The notes: a model not told the origin generated them from the letters alone. A DNA stretch of 64,000 nt from Halichondria panicea (GCF_963675165.1 NC_087377.1:2340824-2404823), one strand, 5' to 3'. Shown: positions 1 to 11,500, counted from the stretch's first letter. A program made the numbers and translations.

Positions 1-237
1 TATGGGATAGGGCTATTGAATGATACTTGATACTCTAAAATGGATGCTTTGTACAATAAATTATGTAACTAGTGAAATGCTTCCTCACACACAAACAGTG
101 GAGCCACTCTTAATGACCTCATCTGAAGAAAGGTTAACTGCAGGCTATGAGGTCCCAAATGAATAGTTTTTGTTATACATGCAGCCAAAATGTTGTTCCC
201 TAAACGTGTCTGTTATAAATAGTTCAATTGTACATAC

Positions 238-376
238 CTTGAGGTCGCGATGTATGATGGGTTTTGTCCGATGGTGTAGCCTAGCAACGGCCTTAGCAAC
301 GTCAGAGAAGATATGCAACACTTCACGTTGTCTCAGTCGAGTGCCCGCTGATTCAGCAAATCTATCACCGAAGTAC
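238..376 (-). CDS. Protein-kinase exon with HRDLK catalytic loop (AAK1/GAK type), partial gene
   Basis: One internal exon of a serine/threonine kinase on the minus strand. It is bounded by an acceptor (ttag before 376) and a donor (AAG then gtatgt below 238), giving 46 codons that start in phase 2 and end in phase 0. The protein contains EVLHIFSDVAKAVARLHHR followed by KPIIHRDLK, which is subdomain VIB. In the NAK kinases (AAK1, BMP2K, GAK) this stretch is nearly the same and holds the catalytic Asp. The rest of the kinase domain would lie left of base 1. A candidate upstream exon is noted at 904-955, but its phase does not join this one. NAK kinases phosphorylate clathrin adaptors at the plasma membrane and endosomes. 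Family call is firm; function in this organism is inference. Confidence 0.72.
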
Positions 377-603
377 CTAATAGAATAAATAATAATAATT
401 ATTATTAAAAGCTTAATTTATCACTAATTAGCTACATGCAGACAGTGTTTGTGATTCTCACTACTGTACATGATCAATGGTACCACTCCATTAGTATGAC
501 TAAGCAATAGACTACCATCATGCACGCAGGTACACTACCACCCACTCCACTCATCACACACCCACTCCATTAGTATGAGTACGCAATGGAGGACCATACA
601 TTA

Positions 604-823
604 TGCACCTATCAATGTGTCGCCCCACTCCCCCCAGGAGGGAGGTAGTGGGGCAACACCAGAGGAGGTCCGACATGCGTGCACGAATCACTATAAGTTC
701 AGTGCATTGTGGTAATTGGGGTCACGTGATATGTCCAGGCCAAATGTACTAGCATTTGTAGTGATTCGTGCACGCATGTCGGACCGGGCCTCCTCTGGGG
801 CAAAACATTGATGATAGGTGCAC
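604..823. mobile_element. 220 bp MITE with TA target duplication
   Basis: Ends are TGCACCTATCA and its inverse, with a second, inner inverted repeat (AGAGGAGG, then TCCGACATGCGTGCACGAAT, and inverse). TA flanks both sides (602-603, 824-825). A paralogous copy of the surrounding DNA at 41.77-41.88 kb lacks the element and has a single TA at 41860-41861, which is a direct empty site. Confidence 0.8.
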
Positions 824-825
824 TA

Positions 826-960
826 CAACAAAGGGAGCTAGAGAGCTAGTCTATAGATAGAGTATCTGGGTCCACTCAATAAAATCTGACACTGCGTACT
901 CACCCTAGCATTGTCCAGCTCCCTCTGCAGACTAGCCACCATATCCACCACCAGCAGCAA
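826..960 (-). repeat. Segment present three times, carrying an exon-like VVDMVASLQRELDNAR stretch
   Basis: Near-identical DNA occurs here, at 22985-23090 and at 41865-41990. Minus-strand reading gives VVDMVASLQRELDNAR ending at a good donor (AGG then gtgag at 904). The position upstream of a NAK-type kinase exon and the GGxVVDM-like sequence suggest kinase N-lobe/hinge coding, but no clear acceptor is visible and the phase does not fit the exon at 238-376. It could equally be a coiled-coil fragment. Confidence 0.45.
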
Positions 961-1383
961 TCAGTCAGGATACCTTGAGACAGTCACTCTCTGCTAGCTC
1001 CATCTCTCTCTACACTGCTTGTAGCCTCGTGAGCATGCCATGGAGCCATCTCATGTTAGCAACTGGAGCTATATATTATAGAGTAGATCTGTTTCAATGC
1101 TGCCTAGCTGTGAAGCTCTTAGTCTAGTCTATGGCAGAGTCTACGGTATAGGGTAGCCTCGGTCCCAGGCCGATTTTTTTTAATAGAACGAAGTTGAAAA
1201 ATACGGCCTGGTATTGATTGTATCTGGGCGTGACAGGAACCGGAAACAAAAGCAGTGATTCTTTACATTTTGTTTCCTGCTTTTTTTCTGTAATACTAAA
1301 GGTGTACGTAGAGGCATTTTACTCCCGTAAAAGTTACAGTAATTTAGCTCCGTGTCATGTTCTCAATTTATAGCTAGCTAGCT
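961..1383. other. Non-coding, with one copy of a short repeat (1150-1235)
   Basis: No supported gene. Bases 1150-1235 form a short element (CCTCGGTCCCAGGCCG ... CGGCCTGGTATTGATTGTAT) that recurs inverted at 1858-1950. Confidence 0.5.
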
Positions 1384-1850
1384 ATGGCATGCAACTCGTT
1401 GTCTTGTTTGAAGCAAGATGGCCTCACTCTCATGGCAGAACAGGCCCAGGCTCTCAAGCTCCTGTTTGAGGGAAGGGACGTGTTTATCTGGTTCCCAAAG
1501 GGGTATGGCAAGTCTCTCTGCTATATCAGTTGCTACCCTTTTTAATGGACTACAAGCTAGGTAGGACCAAGGCTCCTCCTGTTGACAAAAGTGTTCTTGT
1601 TAATTGTCTCTCCCCTTGTATCTCTCATCATGAGACTCATGATTGACCAGATCAGGAGTCTAAACAATAGAGGTGTTTCTGCTGCCATCCTCAGTAGCAA
1701 TAAAGGAATTGACAAAGATTTGGTTGCCACTGCCAAAGAAGTGTCTTCTGGGAAGTATTTCCTGCTGTATACTGCCCCAGAGGCTGTTGTTGAAGACCAC
1801 TGTTGGAGGATTCATTTTTTGTTGTACCACGAGTCAATTTGTTTTATGTA
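1384..1850 (+). pseudogene. RecQ-like helicase fragment, decayed
   Basis: Conceptual reading in pieces gives EGRDVFIWFPKGYGKSLCY (Walker A, motif I of RecQ-type superfamily 2 helicases), then LLPFLMDYK-like text, then VSPLVSL and MIDQIRSLNNRGVSAAILSS (motif Ia region), then LLYTAPEAVVED. The pieces sit in different frames. An extra AT near 1530 and another single-base shift near 1600 break the frame, and the sequence ends in a stop at about 1853 without DEAH or later motifs. RecQ helicases unwind DNA 3' to 5'; this fragment cannot make an active enzyme. It is flanked on both sides by inverted copies of the same short repeat (1150-1235 and 1858-1950), which hints at capture or at a foldback element. 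Confidence 0.7.
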
Positions 1851-1857
1851 TTAAAAA

Positions 1858-1950
1858 ACCACGCCCAGATCACACCCAAATACAATCAATACCAGGCCTA
1901 GTAGGCGACCTAGCGTTCAATTGGAGACGGATCGGCCGGGGGTCGAGGCT
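1858..1950. repeat. Inverted partner of the short repeat at 1150-1235
   Basis: CACGCCCAGAT...ATACAATCAATACCAGGCC is the reverse complement of 1204-1232. A direct copy of CTACGGTATAGGGTAG lies next to both repeats (1141 and 1951). It belongs to the dispersed CCTCGA-CCAG family noted elsewhere. Confidence 0.55.
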
Positions 1951-1980
1951 ACGGTATAGGGTAGCTAGCTCAGTAGGCCG

Positions 1981-2691
1981 TAGACTGGAAACCACGCCCC
2001 TTTCTTTAGGGAAAGAGACTGGCCAGTGACTATCAACGACTTGTCCCAACGGAATGCTTGGAATGTAGAATGCGTGGGAGATATCTAAACCACAATATTG
2101 CACACTAAGCAATACATTTTATTATAATTGATTTTATGTGAGTATTAGCTGTACAGTTGCAATAAATGTTATGTCTACCTAGCTAGCTGTTTGGATATAA
2201 GTTATCTATCAGTACTTCTCCAATGAAGCAATTCTAAAGTTGCTATAACCTGGCTGGCTACAAGGCCACTGCAAAAATAACAGACAGAAGTAGCAGAGAT
2301 GCAGAGATATATTTGTCTCTCTGCCAACTGGTTTATGGAAAGTCCCTTTGCTTTGCCCTATTGCCAGCAACATTTGAGTTTCTATTACAGCGGTATCATT
2401 GCCACAGACAGGACAAGAACTAGGTACATCCAGGTGACAGCTAGCTCCAGACTTGGACATAGTTTTGCAGCAGTTGACTTGTGATTGAAATTAAGTTTGG
2501 TAGGTGGCTGAGCTAGCTAGCTTGCTAGAGTACAGTAGATCTAGCCAAGTATACTAAACCGCAACACTGGTGACCACACCCTTTTCCCTGAACCACTTCC
2601 GCAAAATTCAGTACGCAATGAAGACAAGTCGTCGTTGATAGTCACCTGGCCAGTCTCTTTCCCTAAATAAAGGGGCGTGGTTTCCAGTCTA
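1981..2691. mobile_element. Mutator-like (MULE) non-autonomous element 1, about 70 bp TIRs, 9 bp target duplication
   Basis: Starts TAGACTGGAAACCACGCCCC and ends with the inverse. The inverted repeats run about 70 bp with few changes. The 9-mer AGTAGGCCG stands directly outside both ends (1972-1980 and 2692-2700). Long TIRs plus a 9 bp duplication are the marks of Mutator-like elements. A second member with matching end structure is at 61218-61980. No transposase is present; the interior carries a helicase relic (2290-2435). Confidence 0.78.
2290..2435 (+). pseudogene. Second RecQ-like Walker A relic inside the MULE-like element
   Basis: One frame reads DIFVSLPTG and, after a one-base insertion (GGTTTATGG), the next reads YGKSLCFALLPATFEFLLQ. 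Together this is the start of a RecQ-type helicase core. It differs from the relic at 1384-1850, so it is not a simple copy of it. Only this exon-sized piece is visible. Confidence 0.6.
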
Positions 2692-2697
2692 AGTAGG

Positions 2698-3338
2698 CCG
2701 GTGTCATAAAATTTTGGGCCCCCGGGCCTAGAATGTTAACAGTTTAGGCCCCCCAGGGGGTCCAAAATGTTAACATTCTGGGCCCCCACTGTGAGATTAG
2801 GCCCCCCTCTTCTGCTTTTCTGCACGATCGTACGATAGAAGGAAGTCAAAGAGATATAGGTAAGGTTAGCTCTATTAGTTGACAAAGCATCAAAGAGACT
2901 GCATGCATGCAAAGACTCTGTATCAAACTAGCAAAAATGTTTGCATTATTATTCTATCATGGAATTATAAAAGTGAAGGAAGATTTACCTTTCAAGTTAC
3001 TCATGCTTTACCTATAAGGCCACTCCAAGTGATACTCTGGTTTCTGGTCCTGAAGTTTTTCTAATTGCAAGCGGGCGGGCGGCTTTTCTCATTATGTCAT
3101 TATCAATTTCACCTTATGAATCTCATTATTTTTCAAATGAATATCATTATCACACTATTTTGTACCGCATGGACCATTCTGCGCATGCGCAGTAGAAATA
3201 ATGAGATAGAAATCCAATAATGAGATAGAAATCCAAGAATAAAATCTGATGCGGGCGGTGGACCAGAAACCAGAGTATTACTTGGAGTGGCCTAAGAGTT
3301 AAATGCTTTGATGCAGCTCTGCAATGTTGGATCTGCCT
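2698..3338. mobile_element. Left half of a 1 kb TIR element (copy 1), split by later insertions
   Basis: Begins CCGGTGTCATAAAATTTTGG and runs parallel to the intact copy at 17772-18797 up to GGATCTGCCT. The right half resumes at 13438. Between them sits the 10.1 kb composite; a 275 bp MITE also sits inside this half. Differences from copy 2 show that the copies are not recent. Confidence 0.8.
3018..3292. mobile_element. 275 bp MITE, 3 bp TAA target duplication, PIF/Harbinger-like
   Basis: Terminal repeats of about 34 bp begin GGCCACTCCAAGTGATACTC. TAA flanks both sides (3015-3017, 3293-3295). Copy 2 of the host element (about 18115) has one uninterrupted CTATAAGAGTT, the empty site. A 3 bp TWA duplication is typical of PIF/Harbinger; the superfamily call is inference. 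Confidence 0.8.
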
Positions 3339-3342
3339 ATAA

Positions 3343-4282
3343 CCCTTTCCTTGCCATTCGTGAAATCTGGAACAGGAGCGTCTTTAGGTCGATCAATTAG
3401 TGTGGATCCGGCCTCACCACGCCTCCAAGTCATTCTATTAGTCTAGATCCGGCTAGCAATTCTAGCTGGGACTCCCAGTTCTAGCTCCTTTTGTTTAGCG
3501 TGTCAGAGACTGGGAGAAGATGATTGGCACTCCCTGGCTCCTTTGGATGTACAGCTGTCCAGATCCCTAGAACATACCCTCCATTCTGACGAGTTATCAG
3601 TGCATAGGGTGCTTACTAGATTCTTGCCAGCCAGTACAGTTCAAGCTACACACAGCACCGCTCAACTATTCTCTACCCCATTATCTAGCTAAATCTGGTC
3701 CAACTAGACAGCAGACACAGCTAGTTAATTCAGTAAAGCCAGGGGTAGCCCTACTTCTACGGTTGTTCAGTACCCACGGTAACAATTCCTCTGGGCTGGG
3801 CTAACTAGTTGAGCCACGCCTCCCAATTCTCAAGGCTAGGTACATGTCTCTGTCTAGCTGCTTCTTCAGCTTCTTGCTCAGTTTTGTGGCTTAGAGAAAG
3901 GCCAGCTACTCAGGGGGAAGAGTCCAGATGAAAGTCTGGCAGCCAGGTGACGTCCAAACGGTCAGTTATTCTTTCCACCAACTTTTTAATCTAGTCTAGT
4001 CCTGCTTGCACTGCTACTACTACTGCTGCCTACTGCTGCTACTCTTCCTAGCTAGTCAAAGGTTTCTTTTTTTTTTTTTTTTTTTTTATAACTACATATG
4101 CACAAAGAGACATCAAAGCTTACATCAAAGGACACAGATTTTTAGCCTACTTGACTGATAAGGCGGTTACCTAGACTACAGTTTGTTTGTCAGGGAGGAG
4201 CTCACATACAACTTCATCTAATTCATCATAACGATTCCTTACCCATTGTTGTAATTTCTACAACAGATTGCCAAGGAAAGAG
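3343..4282. repeat. Unit A, left copy (940 bp) with piggyBac-like TIRs
   Basis: Left end CCCTTTCCTTGCCA, right end TTGCCAAGGAAAGAG: an imperfect inverted repeat of about 13 bp. It is flanked by ATAA on both sides. It has no open frame of note, and ends with a T-tract (about 4067-4087). Length equals the right copy at 12498-13437 exactly. Confidence 0.8.
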
Positions 4283-4448
4283 ATAATTACAACAGAATTT
4301 ACAACAGAGTGGGTTAGGGCCTCTCATATACAACTGAATTCTTTATCACAATTTTATTAATCATTGAAATAATACCCCTTTCCTCCCCTCTCCAAGGCCA
4401 ATTTAGACCAGGAGAGTACCATCTAACAAAAATCAGTCACACAGCACA

Positions 4449-7400
4449 TTAGCTAGCACATGTGTGTCCGATAACAGAGTGTCCTTTGCATATTCTTATG
4501 CGACAGTGGGGACATGCCATTGCAGTGTGTTGCTGCTCTCTGCTAGGGATCTTCTCCCGAACACACACTTGACAGCGCCCACGAGACACTCCGACACTAT
4601 TTGCACTCACACGTGCGCCCTGTGATGGGGGGAAAACGATATTTAGACTGGCCAGACCTGAGGCACTGCTACGAGTACGTGGCACACCCAATAGACTATG
4701 AATTAGTTCCAATCGAAACCCTTTCAAAGGCATGGCCTTTGAACCCACCCTGACACAGTTGTGCCTGTATAGAATGTATGCATTATTCACACTAACGTCA
4801 AGGAATTGAAAGAAAATCCTGAACCAATACCGCCGACACTTTCTATCGTACCCATAGGTTTTCCTCATACGCCCTGTATTGTCAACTCCTCCCATGTACA
4901 TGTTATATGCAGGGAGACAGGGGGGGACACTCTGAGAGCGTAGGGTACCGTCTTTGTGCATTCGCATTACAGTGTGGGGCATATGGTCAGGGAACACATT
5001 TGTTGCAAAGGACACAACTCTACGGTCGTTAAACATAGAGTAAGAAATATCACCAACAGTCATGGACGTATAGTCACCTTTGTCGAGTACCACATCCTTA
5101 AGACTTGCTGGGAAACCAGCAGCATTCTTCAAAATTGTGCCGACAGTAAACACATTTTGCTTAGCCAACTCTTCTATCAATGGACCGGACGTGTAAAAGT
5201 TGTCCATGTACACAACATGCTGATGACCATAAAAAGGAGTGAGTAAACGATGGACTACATTTTTCACAAGCCCTTTCACAGCTATCTTTTTCCCAGAGGA
5301 ATCGGTGAGCTTACCACTGTATACATCAAACACACAGAGATACCCACAGCATGAACATGAGCAGCACCATACCTTGAACCCCAGTTTAACAGGCTTCTTG
5401 GGCATATGAATTTTCCCGCTTTTACGACCCTTGTACTTTATCATCATCTCATCAACGGAAAGCTCCTGACTGGGATTATACCTCATGAAGTAGTTGGCTT
5501 TAAGAGTCTCTAAAACAGTTTTTAGCTTGCTAGTTACCTTACGTGCATCAGTGATGGACGTATTGTCCTCACAGTGCAGATACCGCCATAAACTTTGGAA
5601 CCTTTTGAGCGACATTACATTGCTCACACATTGTACACCTAAAAGGGGATCCTTGGACCAGTAGTCCGTAATTTCAGGGAGCCTATGAATGCCCATCTCT
5701 AGTACAATCCCCAAAAACACCCACAATTCGGCACTGTTTGTAGCTGACCAACCCTTAGCACCACACTGCCTAGCGTACAGGTTGGTCTGTTCGGCTATGT
5801 ACTCACACAAACTATCGGGCCAAAGTAACTTAACAAAATCTAGGCATGGAGTTACAGACGGATCAAGTTGATCGACAGGACCGACCACACCGCCAAAGAC
5901 GGGGTATCTTCCTGTGGACTTAGCTTTTTGGAGTCCATTGTCCCTCGCCAGCTTCCTCCGTTTGGGAGTCGGAGCCATGCCATCGACCATTTCGTCATCA
6001 TCCTCCACTGCAGCATCTGCACGGAAACAAAGCATGAATATCATTAGAGTACCACAAGAGTGCTCGCCAGTGCAGGTGGGGGACAGGCTATGAATGTCAT
6101 TATGTGGGCGTACCACACGCTAGTGGTGCTATGAATATCATTAACTACTGGGGGGGTTAGGGCGCATAGGTACAGTACAGCAGAGGAAAAGGCTCGTCCA
6201 CATCAAAGGCTCGTGGGAGGAGCCCAACAAACCACAACAACCATGAATGTCATTAGTGGGCGTACCACACGCTAGTGGTGCTATGAATATCATTAACTAC
6301 TGGGGGGGGGGGGGGGTTAGGGCGCATAGGTACAGTACAGCAGAGGAAAAGGCTCGTCCCCATCAAAGGCTCGTGGGAGGATCCCAACAAACCACAACAA
6401 CCATGAATGTCATTACGTGGGCGTACCGCACGCTAGTGGTGCTATGAATATAATTAACTACTGGGGGGGGGGGGGGTTAGGGCACATAGGTACAGTACAG
6501 CAGAGGAAAAGGCTCGTCCCCATCAAAGGCTCGTGGGAGGATCCCAACAAACCACAACAACCATGAATGTCATTATGTGGGCGTACCGCACGCTAGTGGT
6601 GCTATGAATATCATTAACTACTGGGGGGGGGGGGTTAGGGCACATAGGTACAGTACAGCAGAGGAAAAGGCTCGTCCACATCAAAGGCTCGTGGGAGGAG
6701 CCCAACAAACCACAACAACCATGAATGTCATTACGTGGGTGTACCACACGCTAGTGGTGCTATGAATATCATTAACAACTGGGGGGTGGGGTTAGGGCAC
6801 ATAGGTACAGTACAGCAGAGGAAAAGGCTCGTCCCCATCAAAGGCTCGTGGGAGGAGCCCAACAAACCACAACAACCATGAATGTCATTATGTGGGCGTA
6901 CCACACGCTAGTGGTGCTATGAATATCATTAACTACTGGGGGGGGGGGGGGGGGGGTTAGGGCACATAGGTACAGTACAGCAGAGGAAAAGGCTCGTCCA
7001 CATCAAAGGCTCGTGGGAGGAGCCCAACAAACCACAACAACCATGAATGTCATTACGTGGGCGTACCGCACGCTAGTGGTGCTATGAATATCATTAACTA
7101 CTGGGGGGGGGGGGGTTAGGGCACATAGGTACAGTACAGCAGAGGAAAAGGCTCGTCCACATCAAAGGCTCGTGGGAGGAGCCCAACAAACCACAACAAC
7201 CATGAATGTCATTACGTGGGTGTACCACACGCTAGTGGTGCTATGAATATCATTAACAACTGGGGGGTGGGGTTAGGGCACATAGGTACAGTACAGCAGA
7301 GGAAAAGGCTCGTCCCCATCAAAGGCTCGTGGGAGGAGCCCAACAAACCACAACAACCATGAATGTCATTACGTGGGTGTACCACACGCTAGTGGTGCTA

Positions 7401-8367
7401 TGAATATCATTAACTACTGGGGGGGGGGGGGTTAGGGCACATAGGTACAGTACAGCAGAGGAAAAGGCTCGTCCACATCAAAGGCTCGTGGGAGGAGCCC
7501 AACAAACCACAACAACCATGAATGTCATTACGTGGGCGTACCACACGCTAGTGGTGCTATGAATATCATTAACTACTGGGGGGGGGGGGGTTAGGGCACA
7601 TAGGTACAGTACAGCAGAGGAAAAGGCTCGTCCCCATCAAAGGCTCGTGGGAGGAGCCCAACAAACCACAACAACCATGAATGTCATTACGTGGGCGTAC
7701 CACACGCTAGTGGTGCTATGAATATCATTAACTACTGGGGGGGGGGGGGGTTAGGGCACATAGGTACAGTACAGCAGAGGAAAAGGCTCGTCCACATCAA
7801 AGGCTCGTGGGAGGAGCCCAACAAACCACAACAACCATGAATGTCATTATGTGGGCGTACCGCACGCTAGTGGTGCTATGAATATAATTAACTACTGGGG
7901 GGGGTTAGGGCACATAGGTACAGTACAGCAGAGGAAAAGGCTCGTCCACATCAAAGGCTCGTGGGAGGAGCCCAACAAACCACAACAACCATGAATATCA
8001 ATATGTGTGCGTAATGCACGCGTGTGGTGCTATGAATATCATTAACAACTGGGGGTTAGGGTACAGTACAGTACTGCAGTCAAGGCGACGCCAAAAAGAG
8101 GCTCACACAATGTAGGAGGAGCCACAAAAGGCATGCACATGACGCCTCCGCCAAAAAGAGGCCACATATCGTTAGGGCATCACAATGCTGCCTCCCCAAC
8201 CACTATTTAATGGTGCAATGACACAAACCTGAATCACTCTCCAGATCTGTCTCAAAATCGTCATCACTGGGCTCGTCATGGTCATAACAGACTTCCTGGT
8301 CCTCCTCAAGCTCTCTGACAGTGTGCTCAAGCTCGCTGACAGTGTCAAGGAGTCCAATCAGCTCCAT
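4449..8367 (-). CDS. PiggyBac-family transposase, two exons, copy 1 (568 aa)
   Basis: DDE transposase of the piggyBac/PGBD family (DDE_Tnp_1_7), which cuts and pastes DNA at 4 bp TTAA-type sites. Exon 1 is 8229-8367: the start codon at 8367 gives MELIGLLDTVSELEHTVREL and an acidic stretch, ending GATTCAG before gtttgtgt. Exon 2 is 6016-4449, after the acceptor tttccgtgcag. The junction is phase 1 and the total of 1707 nt is in frame. Exon 2 alone stays open to 6116, but that extension reads into intron minisatellite and is probably not coding. Likely catalytic Asp are in LSVDEMMIKYKGR, YMDNFYTSGPL and GGVDNTGRMR. The C-terminus is a Cys/His-rich zinc-binding domain (CQVC ... CPHC ... CKGH). 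The frame is fully open, so the enzyme may be active or only recently silenced. The 2.2 kb intron is mostly minisatellite. Confidence 0.9.
6088..8040. repeat. 160 bp-unit minisatellite with poly-G and GGGTTAGGG, about 12 units (copy 1)
   Basis: Each unit carries GAATGTCATTACGTGGGCGT, CACGCTAGTGGTGCTATGAA, a G-run of 7 to 19, then TTAGGGCACATAGG and GCTCGTGGGAGGAGCC. It lies within the transposase intron; the G-rich strand is the one complementary to the transcript. Confidence 0.9.
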
Positions 8368-8555
8368 TTGGATTCAAAAGTTTTGAAAAATAATTACAAC
8401 AGAATTTACAACAGAGTGGGTTAGGGCCTCTCATATACAACTGAATTCTTTATCACAATTTTATTAATCATTGAAATAATACCCCTTTCCTCCCCTCTCC
8501 AAGGCCAATTTAGACCAGGAGAGTACCATCTAACAAAAATCAGTCACACAGCACA

Positions 8556-11500
8556 TTAGCTAGCACATGTGTGTCCGATAACAGAGTGTCCTTTGCATAT
8601 TCTTATGCGACAGTGGGGACATGCCATTGCAGTGTGTTGCTGCTCTCTGCTAGGGATCTTCTCCCGAACACACACTTGACAGCGCCCACGAGACACTCCG
8701 ACACTATTTGCACTCACACGTGCGCCCTGTGATGGGGGGAAAACGATATTTAGACTGGCCAGACCTGAGGCACTGCTACGAGTACGTGGCACACCCAATA
8801 GACTATGAATTAGTTCCAATCGAAACCCTTTCAAAGGCATGGCCTTTGAACCCACCCTGACACAGTTGTGCCTGTATAGAATGTATGCATTATTCACACT
8901 AACGTCAAGGAATTGAAAGAAAATCCTGAACCAATACCGCCGACACTTTCTATCGTACCCATAGGTTTTCCTCATACGCCCTGTATTGTCAACTCCTCCC
9001 ATGTACATGTTATATGCAGGGAGACAGGGGGGGACACTCTGAGAGCGTAGGGTACCGTCTTTGTGCATTCGCATTACAGTGTGGGGCATATGGTCAGGGA
9101 ACACATTTGTTGCAAAGGACACAACTCTACGGTCGTTAAACATAGAGTAAGAAATATCACCAACAGTCATGGACGTATAGTCACCTTTGTCGAGTACCAC
9201 ATCCTTAAGACTTGCTGGGAAACCAGCAGCATTCTTCAAAATTGTGCCGACAGTAAACACATTTTGCTTAGCCAACTCTTCTATCAATGGACCGGACGTG
9301 TAAAAGTTGTCCATGTACACAACATGCTGATGACCATAAAAAGGAGTGAGTAAACGATGGACTACATTTTTCACAAGCCCTTTCACAGCTATCTTTTTCC
9401 CAGAGGAATCGGTGAGCTTACCACTGTATACATCAAACACACAGAGATACCCACAGCATGAACATGAGCAGCACCATACCTTGAACCCCAGTTTAACAGG
9501 CTTCTTGGGCATATGAATTTTCCCGCTTTTACGACCCTTGTACTTTATCATCATCTCATCAACGGAAAGCTCCTGACTGGGATTATACCTCATGAAGTAG
9601 TTGGCTTTAAGAGTCTCTAAAACAGTTTTTAGCTTGCTAGTTACCTTACGTGCATCAGTGATGGACGTATTGTCCTCACAGTGCAGATACCGCCATAAAC
9701 TTTGGAACCTTTTGAGCGACATTACATTGCTCACACATTGTACACCTAAAAGGGGATCCTTGGACCAGTAGTCCGTAATTTCAGGGAGCCTATGAATGCC
9801 CATCTCTAGTACAATCCCCAAAAACACCCACAATTCGGCACTGTTTGTAGCTGACCAACCCTTAGCACCACACTGCCTAGCGTACAGGTTGGTCTGTTCG
9901 GCTATGTACTCACACAAACTATCGGGCCAAAGTAACTTAACAAAATCTAGGCATGGAGTTACAGACGGATCAAGTTGATCGACAGGACCGACCACACCGC
10001 CAAAGACGGGGTATCTTCCTGTGGACTTAGCTTTTTGGAGTCCATTGTCCCTCGCCAGCTTCCTCCGTTTGGGAGTCGGAGCCATGCCATCGACCATTTC
10101 GTCATCATCCTCCACTGCAGCATCTGCACGGAAACAAAGCATGAATATCATTAGAGTACCACAAGAGTGCTCGCCAGTGCAGGTGGGGGACAGGCTATGA
10201 ATGTCATTATGTGGGCGTACCACACGCTAGTGGTGCTATGAATATCATTAACTACTGGGGGGGTTAGGGCGCATAGGTACAGTACAGCAGAGGAAAAGGC
10301 TCGTCCACATCAAAGGCTCGTGGGAGGAGCCCAACAAACCACAACAACCATGAATGTCATTAGTGGGCGTACCACACGCTAGTGGTGCTATGAATATCAT
10401 TAACTACTGGGGGGGGGGGGGGTTAGGGCGCATAGGTACAGTACAGCAGAGGAAAAGGCTCGTCCCCATCAAAGGCTCGTGGGAGGATCCCAACAAACCA
10501 CAACAACCATGAATGTCATTACGTGGGCGTACCGCACGCTAGTGGTGCTATGAATATAATTAACTACTGGGGGGGGGGGGGTTAGGGCACATAGGTACAG
10601 TACAGCAGAGGAAAAGGCTCGTCCCCATCAAAGGCTCGTGGGAGGATCCCAACAAACCACAACAACCATGAATGTCATTATGTGGGCGTACCGCACGCTA
10701 GTGGTGCTATGAATATCATTAACTACTGGGGGGGGGGGGTTAGGGCACATAGGTACAGTACAGCAGAGGAAAAGGCTCGTCCACATCAAAGGCTCGTGGG
10801 AGGAGCCCAACAAACCACAACAACCATGAATGTCATTACGTGGGTGTACCACACGCTAGTGGTGCTATGAATATCATTAACAACTGGGGGGTGGGGTTAG
10901 GGCACATAGGTACAGTACAGCAGAGGAAAAGGCTCGTCCCCATCAAAGGCTCGTGGGAGGAGCCCAACAAACCACAACAACCATGAATGTCATTATGTGG
11001 GCGTACCACACGCTAGTGGTGCTATGAATATCATTAACTACTGGGGGGGGGGGGGGGGGGGTTAGGGCACATAGGTACAGTACAGCAGAGGAAAAGGCTC
11101 GTCCACATCAAAGGCTCGTGGGAGGAGCCCAACAAACCACAACAACCATGAATGTCATTACGTGGGCGTACCGCACGCTAGTGGTGCTATGAATATCATT
11201 AACTACTGGGGGGGGGGGGGTTAGGGCACATAGGTACAGTACAGCAGAGGAAAAGGCTCGTCCACATCAAAGGCTCGTGGGAGGAGCCCAACAAACCACA
11301 ACAACCATGAATGTCATTACGTGGGTGTACCACACGCTAGTGGTGCTATGAATATCATTAACAACTGGGGGGTGGGGTTAGGGCACATAGGTACAGTACA
11401 GCAGAGGAAAAGGCTCGTCCCCATCAAAGGCTCGTGGGAGGAGCCCAACAAACCACAACAACCATGAATGTCATTACGTGGGTGTACCACACGCTAGTGG

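Larger units (their letters stand above)
4283..8389 (-). repeat. Unit B, first copy (4107 bp): transposase gene plus minisatellite intron
   Basis: Starts ATAATTACAACAG and ends TTTTGAAAA, repeated at 8390-12493. The two copies differ, as far as I can see, only in the length of a few poly-G runs. Confidence 0.85.

Noticed and set aside
2209-2460. Minus-strand protein with CPVC and CYFC motifs
   Set aside because: The plus strand of the same bases reads as a RecQ Walker A region; the Cys pairs are a shadow.
6523-6765. Repeated 62 and 74 codon frames in 6.2-7.9 and 10.6-11.7 kb
   Set aside because: Each is a pass through one or two minisatellite units; unit variation, not selection, sets their length.
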